A DNA stretch of 64,000 nucleotides. Source: Candidatus Rickettsiella isopodorum (GTDB lineage Bacteria > Pseudomonadota > Gammaproteobacteria > Diplorickettsiales > Diplorickettsiaceae). Below are positions 16,339-25,066 of this stretch, piece by piece (position 1 is the first letter of the stretch; the number at the start of each line of letters is the position of its first letter). Position numbers and translations under genes: made by a program. The stretch covers positions 124,001 through 188,000 of the forward strand of contig NZ_LUKY01000032.1 of the NCBI RefSeq assembly GCF_001881495.1. Reading direction: 5' to 3'. The notes below the pieces were generated by a model, which made no database searches, was not told the DNA's origin, and saw only the letters and a list, made by a program, of their open reading frames with translations.

Positions 16339-18552
16339 TTATTTTCTTTTTTTAGCTTTTTTTGTAGATTTTTTATCTTCTGGCTCGAGCAATTCAAAAT
16401 CAATTTTGCGCTGATCGAGATCGACACGCCCTACTCTCACTTGTAATCGATCTCCCAAACGATACACAATACCGGTACGTTCACCTTGCAAGCAATGTCG
16501 ATTCGCATCAAATTGATAATAGTCATTATGCAGTGCGCTCACATGCACTAAACCTTCGACATAAATATTTTGCAATTCAACAAAAAAACCGAAACCCGTT
16601 ACATTGGTAATAATACCATTAAAAACTTCACCCACACGATCGCGCATATATTCGCATTTTAACCAATCTAATACTTCTCGCGTCGCTTCGTCGGCACGTC
16701 TTTCAGTGGTAGAACAATGCTCACCTAAACGCGCAATGGTCACTTTGTCATAGAAAAAATCCTTAGGTTTGCGTTTGGCTAACACATGACGAATGGCACG
16801 ATGTACGAGTAAATCCGGATAGCGCCGTATCGGTGAGGTAAAATGTGCGTAAGCATCGAATGCCAATCCAAAATGACCAATATTTTCCGGACTATAAATC
16901 GCTTGACTCAATGAACGCAGCATGACCGTTTGAATCAAATGCGCGTCGGGGCGATCAGCAATTAATTTTAATAATGTCGAATAATCGCTGGGAGTGATGA
17001 TTTTTTTATTAGGAAAACGAATACCTAGCTCGGCTAGAAACGCTTTTAAATCGGATAATTTTTCCATAGCAGGAGCAGCATGATCGCGAAATAAGGTGGG
17101 TATTTTTGCTTTTAATAAAAAATGTGCGGCTGAAACATTAGCAAGTAACATACATTCTTCAATGATACGATGTGCCACTGTACGAACACTAGGAATGATC
17201 TGTTTAATTTTTCGATTTGGCCCAAAAATGACTTGCGTTTCAGTTGTTTCAAAATCAATCGCGCCGCGTGCTTCGCGTGTTTGACGTAACAATTGATAAA
17301 GACTATAGAGATTTTGTAAATGCGGTAACAAATTTTTATACGCAGGAGGACACTTATTGGCTTCTAACCAAGCAGCGACTTCATTATAAATCAATCGTGC
17401 TTTAGAATGAATCACGGCTGGATAAAACTGAAAACGTTTTAATTCTCCTTTGTTGGAAATCAACATATCGCAAACCATACACAGCCGATTGACTTTAGGT
17501 TTTAACGAACAAAGCTCATTTGAAAGAACTTCTGGAAGCATCGGTAACACACTATTCGGAAAATAAACTGAATTGCCACGTGCTTCAGCTTCTTTATCTA
17601 ACTCACTTTGCGGATTGATGTAATAACTCACATCCGCGATCGCCACGACTAAACGCCATTGTTTTTTTTGTCGTTCACAATAAACCGCATCGTCAAAATC
17701 TTTTGCATCGGCTCCATCGATAGTAACGAAAGGCAGTTGTTGTAAATCAACCCGGTCATCCGATTCCTCATTGGGTAACACGCCCGCTTGTAATGCAGCA
17801 ATTTCTTCTTGTACCGAATCTGGCCAAACATGGGGTAGATTATAATTACGTATCGCTATCTCAATTTCTAAACCAGGCGCCATATGTTCGCCCAGTATCT
17901 CGGTAATCCGGCCGATGGCTTGTTGACGAAAACTAGGAAAACGTGTTATTTCCACGACGACAATCTGGCCAGACGTCGCAGCACTTTCATCATCTACACC
18001 AATTAAAATATCTTGTGTAATCCGATTATTCGACGGTACAACAAAAGCAACCCCTTTTTCTTTAAAAAATCGTCCCACTAACGAGGGTGTATTACGTTCT
18101 AAGACTTCAGCAATCACGCCTTCACGTCGATTACGTCGATCGGTTCCAATGATGCGTGCTAAAACTCTATCGCCATGAAATACCAACTGCATTTGCCGTG
18201 CACTTAAATACAGATCATCGCTACCATCATCGGGAACCAAAAAGCCAAACCCGTCGCGATGACCAATAATTCGGCCGCGCACCAAATTCATTTTGTCTGG
18301 CAATCCATATCCTTCACGACGTGTTAACACAATTTGTCCATCTCGTTCCATCGCCCGCAAACGTCGTCGCAAAGCTTCTTGGCGTTCGGGATCCGTTAAC
18401 CCTAAACGTTGATTAAGCTCTTCGCGTTTAACCAGATGACCACATTTTTTTAAATAATCTAAAATGTATTCGCGGCTAGGAATGGGATTATCGTATTTAC
18501 CGGCTTCACGCACTGCATAGGGATCAACGATAGGTTTCGATTTTTTTGCCAT
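16339..18552 (-). CDS. rnr: Ribonuclease R
   Basis: A roughly 737-residue RNB-family 3'-5' exoribonuclease that degrades structured RNA and acts in rRNA/tmRNA quality control. Domains in order: an N-terminal helix-turn-helix (about 25-85), cold-shock/OB domains (85-230), and the RNB catalytic domain with the acidic cluster in TIDGADAKDFDDAV (near 280) and the HFTSPIRRYPDL signature. An S1 domain (about 645-725: GEVFNGIITNVTGFGFFVEL) and a Lys-rich tail close the chain. ATG 18552 is preferred over a GTG three codons upstream; no strong ribosome binding site helps. Confidence 0.96.
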   Translation of the reverse strand: MAKKSKPIVDPYAVREAGKYDNPIPSREYILDYLKKCGHLVKREELNQRLGLTDPERQEALRRRLRAMERDGQIVLTRREGYGLPDKMNLVRGRIIGHRDGFGFLVPDDGSDDLYLSARQMQLVFHGDRVLARIIGTDRRNRREGVIAEVLERNTPSLVGRFFKEKGVAFVVPSNNRITQDILIGVDDESAATSGQIVVVEITRFPSFRQQAIGRITEILGEHMAPGLEIEIAIRNYNLPHVWPDSVQEEIAALQAGVLPNEESDDRVDLQQLPFVTIDGADAKDFDDAVYCERQKKQWRLVVAIADVSYYINPQSELDKEAEARGNSVYFPNSVLPMLPEVLSNELCSLKPKVNRLCMVCDMLISNKGELKRFQFYPAVIHSKARLIYNEVAAWLEANKCPPAYKNLLPHLQNLYSLYQLLRQTREARGAIDFETTETQVIFGPNRKIKQIIPSVRTVAHRIIEECMLLANVSAAHFLLKAKIPTLFRDHAAPAMEKLSDLKAFLAELGIRFPNKKIITPSDYSTLLKLIADRPDAHLIQTVMLRSLSQAIYSPENIGHFGLAFDAYAHFTSPIRRYPDLLVHRAIRHVLAKRKPKDFFYDKVTIARLGEHCSTTERRADEATREVLDWLKCEYMRDRVGEVFNGIITNVTGFGFFVELQNIYVEGLVHVSALHNDYYQFDANRHCLQGERTGIVYRLGDRLQVRVGRVDLDQRKIDFELLEPEDKKSTKKAKKRK

Positions 18553-18619
18553 AATTATCACTTGTTAATGAGTTATACCGATCGCACTGAAGATACAAAA
18601 TTTTTAACGAGCGAGCGGC

Positions 18620-18700
18620 ATATCCGGGTTATCTGGCTAGCACTAGCCAAACTTGGGCTCAAGCCATTCAAGAGGAGGATCGCGGTTCTCCTCTTGAAAA
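18620..18700. other. Structured intergenic segment with nested inverted repeats
   Basis: TTCAAGAGGAG (18667-18677) and CTCCTCTTGAA (18688-18698) form a perfect 11-base stem with a 10-base loop. Just left of it TGGCTAG/CTAGCCA form a tight second hairpin. No T-tract follows. It lies in the 270-base gap between rsmE and rnr on the minus strand, so it may be an rsmE terminator-like end or part of the rnr leader. Confidence 0.45.
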
Positions 18701-18833
18701 TTCCATTTAGATGAGATCAGTATGTTGTATTTCTTAATCGCTTCATCCTAAACTATATTTAGTATGATGTCGCCCATGTTTCAAAAACAAGCTTGCGTAT
18801 TGAGAAATACCTACTCATTAACGAATAGTCTAT

Positions 18834-19559
18834 TCATAAATCACCATATAAACTTTGTAATATACTAACCGCTGCCAAACCGGCAGTTTCTGATCTCAAC
18901 ACCCGTGGCCCGACCTGCATAGCATGATAAGCGGCAACACGGGCACATTTCTGTTCGTTTTCTGACCATCCTCCTTCGGGACCTACCAATAACGCAACAC
19001 TCTGACAAGGTGGTAAAGAATTGATATTTTGTTTGGCTTCAGGCTGCAAAATTATTCGCTGCTCGACTTTTATTGCCGTCGTAGCCACGTCAAAGGTCAT
19101 AGGATTCTCTAACTTCGGCAAACGGGTTCTTCCGGATTGTTCACAAGCCGCCAGCATCACCCCTTGCCAATGTAAACAGCGTTTTTGCCAGCGTTCGGGG
19201 GCTAACTTGAGCGTACTATATGCCGTTAATAACGGGATAAAACGCGTCACACCTAATTCCACCGCTTTTTGTAACATATAATCCATTTTATCGGATCGCA
19301 ATACCGCTTGCGCTAAAGTAATTTTCAAAGGCGACTCACGATTCACAGCAGAAAATTCACCGAGCTTAACACTAACCGTACTTTTATTTAACTCAATAAT
19401 CGTGGCACGAAATTCTCCCGCTTGACCATTAAATACGATAAACTCATCACCGACCTGCAAACGAAGCACGCGAATTAAATGTCCGGCCGCTTCTTTAGAT
19501 AGGTTTATAATTTGTTCCGTGTTTAAAGCTTGCGGTTGATAGATACGAGTTAGACGCAT
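18834..19559 (-). CDS. rsmE: 16S rRNA (uracil1498-N3)-methyltransferase RsmE
   Basis: A 241-residue SPOUT methyltransferase. The N-terminal PUA-like domain (HLIRVLRLQVGDEFIVFNG) is followed by the knotted catalytic domain with KAVELGVTRFIPL, ACEQSGRTRLP, LLVGPEGGWSENE and the final LGPRxLRSETA block (here VGPRVLRSETAGLAAV). It methylates U1498 in the decoding region of 16S rRNA. Its start is about 40 bases from the divergent lolB, so the two share a short promoter region. Confidence 0.96.
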   Translation of the reverse strand: MRLTRIYQPQALNTEQIINLSKEAAGHLIRVLRLQVGDEFIVFNGQAGEFRATIIELNKSTVSVKLGEFSAVNRESPLKITLAQAVLRSDKMDYMLQKAVELGVTRFIPLLTAYSTLKLAPERWQKRCLHWQGVMLAACEQSGRTRLPKLENPMTFDVATTAIKVEQRIILQPEAKQNINSLPPCQSVALLVGPEGGWSENEQKCARVAAYHAMQVGPRVLRSETAGLAAVSILQSLYGDL

Positions 19560-19599
19560 AGAATGTTAACGACCTCAATAATTTACTGATAAATTTTTT

Positions 19600-20211
19600 A
19601 TGCAAAAGATTAGTGTAATTATTTTAGCGGTTTTTTTGAGCAGCTGCGCAAGCTTTACTCAAACACCCCCATCACTCCCCCGACCAAAAATAGTCAACCA
19701 CTATCTTTCCTGGACGCAACGTAAGGTACAACTCAACGCCATTCAAAATTTTCGTGTCAATGGCAACCTTGCGGCACACGAAACATCTGGACATGGCGCC
19801 AATGCCTCATTCAGTTGGGAACAAACCTATCCTAACTATCAGCTGAGCTTTTTTGGACCTTTAGGCGCACAAAGTGCGGTACTTAACGGAAATCCTCAGC
19901 AAGTCAGTTTAACCGTGCATCAACAAACTTACCACGCACAAAGTCCAGAACAACTCTTATACGATCAATTAGGTTTAAATTTACCGGTATCACAATTTTA
20001 TTATTGGTTACGCGGTCTGCCCGCTCCACAATCCCGTTATACCACGAACTTAGATGCTTATAATCGTGTCATGCAATTACGTCAATCCGGCTGGCGAGTC
20101 GTTTATCAACATTTTACTAACCTAGGTAAAATTGATTTACCGGATCGGATTGACCTATCCAATTGTCAGTGGCAAGTCCGCATTATACTCAATCATTGGG
20201 ATATTAAGTAA
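19600..20211 (+). CDS. lolB: Outer membrane lipoprotein LolB
   Basis: A 203-residue lipoprotein that receives lipoproteins from periplasmic LolA and inserts them in the outer membrane. The signal peptide ends with lipobox LSSC at residues 13-16, so Cys16 would be lipidated. The mature part shows the LolB pattern: a WTQRKVQLNAIQNFRVNGNL strand region, then SFFGPLGAQ and YWLRGLPAP (near 125-135). It is first in the lolB-ispE-tRNA-Gln-prs-rplY-pth-ychF cluster, an arrangement conserved across gammaproteobacteria. Confidence 0.92.
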   Translation: MQKISVIILAVFLSSCASFTQTPPSLPRPKIVNHYLSWTQRKVQLNAIQNFRVNGNLAAHETSGHGANASFSWEQTYPNYQLSFFGPLGAQSAVLNGNPQQVSLTVHQQTYHAQSPEQLLYDQLGLNLPVSQFYYWLRGLPAPQSRYTTNLDAYNRVMQLRQSGWRVVYQHFTNLGKIDLPDRIDLSNCQWQVRIILNHWDIK

Positions 20212-20215
20212 CACC

Positions 20216-21094
20216 ATGTACTATTGGCCGGCCCCTGCTAAATTAAATCTGTTTTTACATCTTACCGGTCGTAGACCCAACCACTATCATGAACTCCAAA
20301 CTGTTTTTCAACTGATTGATTACTGTGATGAATTAAGTTTCACACAGCGTACCGATCCACAAATTAATTGTACCTGTTTATCCTTACTCAATCCTGTCAC
20401 CGCAGCCGTTATACCCGACGAGGATAATTTAGCGATTAAAGCCGCACAATTATTACAAGATAGAAATAAAAACTCACCCGGCGTTGATATACTGATCAAA
20501 AAACGTATTCCGATAGGCGGTGGTTTAGGTGGCGGTAGTTCCAATGCCGCCACCACGTTAGTCGTATTAAATCATTTATGGAATATGCATCTTCCCTTAG
20601 ACGAACTTTTAAAGTTAGGCGCAACACTCGGCGCTGATGTCCCTGTATTTATCCAAGGAGAAACGAGTTGGGCTGAAGGTATCGGTGAAAAACTCCTAGC
20701 GATACAGTTACCGGAAACATGGTTTGTGATTATGATTCCACCACTCGCTATTTCGACTATAAAACTTTTTTCACATCCCCGATTGACATACAACACGACA
20801 CCCATCAAAATACAAACCTTTTTAAGCGGATCATTAACAACACAGAATGATTTTGAATCGATCGTCAAGCAAGATTATCCCATGATGGCAGAAGCTTTAG
20901 ACTTCTTAAATCATTATGCTCCTGCTCGCTTATCAGGGACCGGCGCTAGTATTTTTGCAACACTCAGTTCAAAAATAGCTGCCGAAACATTGTTAGAAAA
21001 AATCAAAGCACCTTATCGGGGCTTTTTGTGTAAAGGGTTAACCACTTCACCTTTACAACAAATAATGAAAAATTGGGGTGTCGCCAAGTGGTAA
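20216..21094 (+). CDS. ispE: 4-diphosphocytidyl-2-C-methyl-D-erythritol kinase
   Basis: A 292-residue GHMP-family kinase; phosphorylates CDP-methylerythritol in the MEP route to isoprenoids. The N-terminal WPAPAKLNLFLHLTGRRPNH motif (substrate site with the catalytic Lys) and the ATP loop PIGGGLGGGSSNAATTL (about 95-111) are intact, as is the C-terminal LSGTGASIFA motif. ATG 20216 is chosen because it is 5 bases after the lolB stop and gives the family N-terminus; a frame from 20132 would overlap lolB. The last seven codons including the stop lie within the tRNA-Gln gene. Confidence 0.95.
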   Translation: MYYWPAPAKLNLFLHLTGRRPNHYHELQTVFQLIDYCDELSFTQRTDPQINCTCLSLLNPVTAAVIPDEDNLAIKAAQLLQDRNKNSPGVDILIKKRIPIGGGLGGGSSNAATTLVVLNHLWNMHLPLDELLKLGATLGADVPVFIQGETSWAEGIGEKLLAIQLPETWFVIMIPPLAISTIKLFSHPRLTYNTTPIKIQTFLSGSLTTQNDFESIVKQDYPMMAEALDFLNHYAPARLSGTGASIFATLSSKIAAETLLEKIKAPYRGFLCKGLTTSPLQQIMKNWGVAKW

Positions 21095-21148
21095 GGCACC
21101 GGGTTTTGATCTCGGCATTCCTAGGTTCGAATCCTAGCACCCCAGCCA
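21074..21148 (+). tRNA. tRNA-Gln (anticodon TTG)
   Basis: A cloverleaf with acceptor TGGGGTG paired with CACCCCA, anticodon loop TTTTGAT within a CCGGG/CTCGG stem, T arm TAGGTTCGAATCCTA and encoded GCCA. Anticodon TTG reads CAA/CAG. The first 21 bases are also the final codons and stop of ispE, so the ispE transcript must be cut to release this tRNA. The order ispE-tRNA-Gln-prs is common in gammaproteobacteria. Confidence 0.96.
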
Positions 21149-21198
21149 CAATTCATCCGTCTTTCTCTATTCTTTATTTAACACAATGAGGTTCCTCT

Positions 21199-22158
21199 GT
21201 GTCTGAAATGATGCTCTTTACGGGTAACGCTAACCGACCTTTAGCAGAAAAAGTCGCTAAACATTTAGGTAAGGAATTAGGTAAAGCCACCGTCGGTCAT
21301 TTCAGTGACGGCGAAATCATGGTAGAAATTTTAGAGAATGTCAGAGGACAAGACATCTTTATTATGCAACCGACGTGTCCACCGGTTAATAGCAATTTAA
21401 TGGAACTTATCATCATGGCCGATGCCTTACGTCGAGCATCCGCTAAACGTATTACCGCCGTTGTTCCTTATTTTGGCTATGGTCGACAAGACCGCCGAAT
21501 TCGTTCTTCACGTGTTCCGATTACCGCACGCGTGGTTGCAGATATGATGACTGCTGTCGGCATTAGTCGTTTACTGACTGTCGATTTGCATGCCGATCAA
21601 ATTCAAGGATTTTTTGATATTCCAGTAGATAATGTCTATGCCACACCCGAAATCTTAAAAGATATGGAAGGACAGAAAATCTATAAAGGAAAAGAGCAAT
21701 TAATTGTTGTCTCGCCAGATATAGGGGGTGTCGTTCGGGCACGTGCTATTGCTAAACGTTTTAATGATGCGGATATCGCCATCATCGATAAGCGCCGTAT
21801 TGGTCCGAATCGAACTGAAGTCATGCATGTTATCGGTGATGTCAAGGATCGGAATTGCTTAATGGTCGATGATATCGTCGACACTGGTGGTACACTTTGT
21901 TTGGCCGCGCAATCTTTAAAAGAAAATGGTGCGAATTTAGTCATGGCCTATTGTACGCACGCCGTTCTATCAGGGAATGCTATAACCACTATTCAAAACT
22001 CAAATATTCATGAACTCGTCGTTACGGATACTGTGCCACTGACGGATGAAGCTCGGCATTGCAAAAAAATTCGCCAACTGAGCTTGAGTGATATGTTGGC
22101 AAAAACTATCTGCCGCATTAATTCTGAAGAATCGGTCAGTTCAATGTTTGTTGACTAA
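21199..22158 (+). CDS. prs: Ribose-phosphate pyrophosphokinase (PRPP synthase)
   Basis: A 319-residue class I PRPP synthase, making 5-phosphoribosyl diphosphate from ribose-5-phosphate and ATP for nucleotide, histidine and NAD synthesis. Signatures: [10 protein letters not shown] near 37-46, [12 protein letters not shown] near 97 (ATP/flexible loop), [13 protein letters not shown], and the PRPP loop [12 protein letters not shown] near 220. The GTG start at 21199 has GAGG upstream; an ATG three codons later is an alternative. Length is typical (315-320). Confidence 0.97.
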   Translation: MSEMMLFTGNANRPLAEKVAKHLGKELGKATVGHFSDGEIMVEILENVRGQDIFIMQPTCPPVNSNLMELIIMADALRRASAKRITAVVPYFGYGRQDRRIRSSRVPITARVVADMMTAVGISRLLTVDLHADQIQGFFDIPVDNVYATPEILKDMEGQKIYKGKEQLIVVSPDIGGVVRARAIAKRFNDADIAIIDKRRIGPNRTEVMHVIGDVKDRNCLMVDDIVDTGGTLCLAAQSLKENGANLVMAYCTHAVLSGNAITTIQNSNIHELVVTDTVPLTDEARHCKKIRQLSLSDMLAKTICRINSEESVSSMFVD

Positions 22159-22375
22159 TAGCCACTCTAAAACACTTATTAAATCACTCAATTAACATTA
22201 CGCCATTCTAATATGAAAGTAATTGGCAGGCGTTCCTTCTGTTTCGATGCAGAATCTCATTTTACTTCATTATTTCTAAAAAATGCCTGGAATTTCGTTA
22301 CAAATCCCCGTAAACTACAGCCCACTTAATCCTGGTCGCGGGATGAGTATTTTTTTGAATTTGAGGAATAAACTG

Positions 22376-23086
22376 ATGTCGACTAACCATTCATTTGAAC
22401 TAACTGCGCAAGCTCGAGAGGCGTTTGGGTCGGGTGCGAGCCGCCGTCTCCGCCGTCTTGAGAATCGCATTCCTGCTATTTTATATGGTGCTTCAGAGCC
22501 ACCCTTGCCGATTTCCTTGGAACATAATCAGGTATTACGGGCATTGGACAATGAAGCCTTTTACTCGCATATTCTAACTATCAAAATTGATGGCATCGAG
22601 CAAAAAGCCGTACTAAAAGATCTACAACGGCATGCTTATAAGCCACGCATTCTACATGTGGATTTACAGCGGGTTTCAGCGAAAGAAAAGATTACCATGT
22701 CGGTGCCTTTACACTTTAAAGGCGAGACTGATGCCCCCGGTGTCAAAGACACAGGGGGTGTGCTAACCAAACTATTGAATAGTGTCGAAGTTCGTTGTTT
22801 ACCTGCCGCCCTTCCGGAATATCTAGAAGTGGATGTATCTAAATTAGGACTGGATGAATCCATCTTATTGTCCGAGCTCAGCTTACCAGAAGGGGTTGAG
22901 TTAACGGCAGCAATCAGTCATGAAGAAGACAGACCGGTGGTCAACATTCACATACCGCGTGCGGTTGTCGAAGAAGATCTAACCGCAGCGCCTGAATCAG
23001 CCGAAGTACCGGCTATCAATGTCAAAGATGATACCGAACAGGAAGCGAGTGAAAGCAAAGAAAAGGCCGAAAAGGGTAAAGACTAA
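22376..23086 (+). CDS. rplY: 50S ribosomal protein L25, general-stress Ctc form
   Basis: About 236 residues: an N-terminal 5S rRNA-binding L25 domain (LTAQAREAFGSGASRRLRR, about 1-95), a C-terminal TL5/Ctc domain (about 100-190) and an acidic Glu/Lys tail. This is the long Ctc type found in many bacteria, not the 94-residue E. coli form. ATG 22376 is chosen: GAGGAA lies 9 bases upstream, and a longer frame from 22283 adds a non-family leader. It lies between prs and pth, as usual. Confidence 0.95.
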   Translation: MSTNHSFELTAQAREAFGSGASRRLRRLENRIPAILYGASEPPLPISLEHNQVLRALDNEAFYSHILTIKIDGIEQKAVLKDLQRHAYKPRILHVDLQRVSAKEKITMSVPLHFKGETDAPGVKDTGGVLTKLLNSVEVRCLPAALPEYLEVDVSKLGLDESILLSELSLPEGVELTAAISHEEDRPVVNIHIPRAVVEEDLTAAPESAEVPAINVKDDTEQEASESKEKAEKGKD

Positions 23087-23095
23087 ACTTTCGGC

Positions 23096-23686
23096 ATGAC
23101 ATCTCACTCAATACAGCTGATTGCCGGCTTAGCAAATCCTGGTAAGGACTATGCAAAAAGCCGGCATAATGCCGGATCGTGGCTGATAAGCGCACTACTC
23201 CATTCATTGTCCTTATCCCCTTTAAAGATGGAAAATAAATTCCATGCCTCCGTGACTGCCTGGTCTCTTCCCACTGGGAAATGTTGGTTGCTGGTTCCTA
23301 ACACCTATATGAACGATTCAGGACGTGCGATTAAAGCCATAACTCATTTTTATCATATCCCACCTGAAGCGACATTAATTGTCCACGATGATTTGGATTT
23401 ATTACCAGGTGTGGCACGCTATAAAGAAGGGGGTGGTGATGGCGGACATAATGGTTTAAAAGATATTATTAGACATTTACAGTGCAAAGATTTTTGGCGG
23501 TTACGACTCGGCATCGGCCACCCTGGCCAGCGCGACCGCGTACATGATTATGTTTTAAGTTCACCTTCTGTTTCCGATAAACAAAGAATAGAGCTTGCTA
23601 TCGATCAGGCGCTGACGACAATCACGCTATTTGCTGAAGGCAATCAAGCACAAGCCATGCAAATGCTACACACGCAACAAGAATAA
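23096..23686 (+). CDS. pth: Peptidyl-tRNA hydrolase
   Basis: A 196-residue enzyme that frees tRNA from peptidyl-tRNA dropped by ribosomes. The N-terminal GLANPGKDYAKSRHNAG contains the catalytic His (SRHNAG, about residue 23). NTYMNDSG, VHDDLDLLPG and the GGGDGGHNGLKDI stretch (tRNA-binding His) are all conserved. It starts 9 bases after the rplY stop and is followed 12 bases later by ychF; the rplY-pth-ychF set is a standard translation cluster. Confidence 0.96.
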   Translation: MTSHSIQLIAGLANPGKDYAKSRHNAGSWLISALLHSLSLSPLKMENKFHASVTAWSLPTGKCWLLVPNTYMNDSGRAIKAITHFYHIPPEATLIVHDDLDLLPGVARYKEGGGDGGHNGLKDIIRHLQCKDFWRLRLGIGHPGQRDRVHDYVLSSPSVSDKQRIELAIDQALTTITLFAEGNQAQAMQMLHTQQE

Positions 23687-23698
23687 CTGGAAAACATT

Positions 23699-24790
23699 AT
23701 GGGATTTAAATGTGGCATCGTTGGGCTTCCCAATGTGGGAAAATCCACCTTATTTAATGCGTTAACTAAAGCCGGTATTGCAGCCGCCAACTACGCTTTT
23801 TGCACCATCGAACCAAATATAGGCGTTGTACCTGTTCCCGATCGACGTCTCAACGAACTAGCCAAGATTGTTAAACCACAAAAAATATTACCCACAACCA
23901 TGGAATTTGTTGATATCGCCGGTTTAGTGCAAGGAGCTGCACAAGGTGAAGGGTTAGGAAATAAATTTCTAGCGCATATACGTGAAGTCGATGCGATTGT
24001 GCACGTTGTACGCTGTTTTGAAGATCCCGATGTAGTCCATGTCACAGGCCAAGTTAATCCAGTCGCTGATGTACAGACTATTCATACCGAATTAGCCTTA
24101 GCCGATCTAGAAAGCGCTGAAAAAGCGGTACTACGTCTTAACAAAGCCAGTAAATCTAATGACAAATTGGCTCAACAAAGCAAAAGCTTACTTGAGCATA
24201 TCATTCCAGAATTAAATCAAGGTCGTTTATTACGTCAACTCGATTTGAGTCCTGAAGATTTAAAGTTATTGCGTCCTTATTCTTTTTTAACACTCAAATC
24301 AACCTTATACATTGCCAATGTCGATGAACAAGGTTTTGTTAATAACCCATTACTTGATCAATTAGAAACTTATGCCATTGCAGACAAAGCCAAAGTCGTC
24401 GCAATTTGTGCGAAATTAGAAGAGGATTGTATCGAGTTAAGTGATGAGGAAAAACAAGAATTTTTACAAGAATGTGGTTTAACCGAAACCGGTTTGGATC
24501 GCTTGATACGTGCCGGTTATGAGTTACTGGATCTACAAACCTATTTTACTGCGGGTGTCAAAGAGGTCCGTGCTTGGACAGTACACAAAGGTGCCACTGC
24601 ACCCCAAGCGGCAGCGTGTATCCATACTGATTTCGAAAAAGGATTTATTCGTGCTGAAGTCATTAGTTACGATGACTTCATACATTATCAAGGTGAACAA
24701 GGTGCCAAAGAAGCCGGTAAATGGCGCTTAGAAGGCAAGACTTATCTCGTCAAAGATGGTGATGTCATGCATTTTTTATTTAATGTCTAG
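23699..24790 (+). CDS. ychF: Redox-regulated ribosome-associated ATPase YchF
   Basis: A 363-residue OBG-family P-loop protein. G1 is [15 protein letters not shown] (near 8-22), and G3 is [18 protein letters not shown]4 is NVDE rather than NKxD, the reason YchF prefers ATP over GTP. A coiled-coil region follows, then a C-terminal TGS domain ([17 protein letters not shown]). YchF binds 70S ribosomes and tunes stress responses. It is last in the lolB-to-ychF cluster; AT-rich sequence with no gene follows. Confidence 0.97.
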   Translation: MGFKCGIVGLPNVGKSTLFNALTKAGIAAANYAFCTIEPNIGVVPVPDRRLNELAKIVKPQKILPTTMEFVDIAGLVQGAAQGEGLGNKFLAHIREVDAIVHVVRCFEDPDVVHVTGQVNPVADVQTIHTELALADLESAEKAVLRLNKASKSNDKLAQQSKSLLEHIIPELNQGRLLRQLDLSPEDLKLLRPYSFLTLKSTLYIANVDEQGFVNNPLLDQLETYAIADKAKVVAICAKLEEDCIELSDEEKQEFLQECGLTETGLDRLIRAGYELLDLQTYFTAGVKEVRAWTVHKGATAPQAAACIHTDFEKGFIRAEVISYDDFIHYQGEQGAKEAGKWRLEGKTYLVKDGDVMHFLFNV

Positions 24791-25066
24791 TTTAAAATTC
24801 CTTCTTAAAAAAACAATTTTTTTCTCATTTTTATGAATATATTTTTTTGTGTCGAATCTAATTAATAATTAATTTTTTATTTTAATTAAAAATTTATTAA
24901 AGTCTTATTAGATAAAAGATAACGGCATCATGCGTTTTCTACAAAATGAATAAATTATTAAATTTTTTTATGTTGTTTTTTATTATCTAAATTAAATAAT
25001 TTTTGTTATAATTTAATAAAAAAATATAGACTATATTATTATTAAACTCCAGAATAAGGAGGGCTT
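24791..25066. promoter_or_regulatory. Very AT-rich intergenic segment before the 580-residue gene
   Basis: 276 bases, nearly all A/T, with no gene. A consensus -10 hexamer TATAAT lies at 25007-25012 but no good -35 is at the proper distance. AAGGAGG ends a few bases before the ATG at 25067. AT-rich leaders of this kind also precede the 10565 and 45776 genes, marking accessory genes in this window. Confidence 0.4.

Noticed and set aside
20132-20215. Longer ispE start overlapping lolB
   Set aside because: The extra 28 residues do not fit the family N-terminus; ATG 20216 directly precedes the conserved WPAPAKLNL motif.
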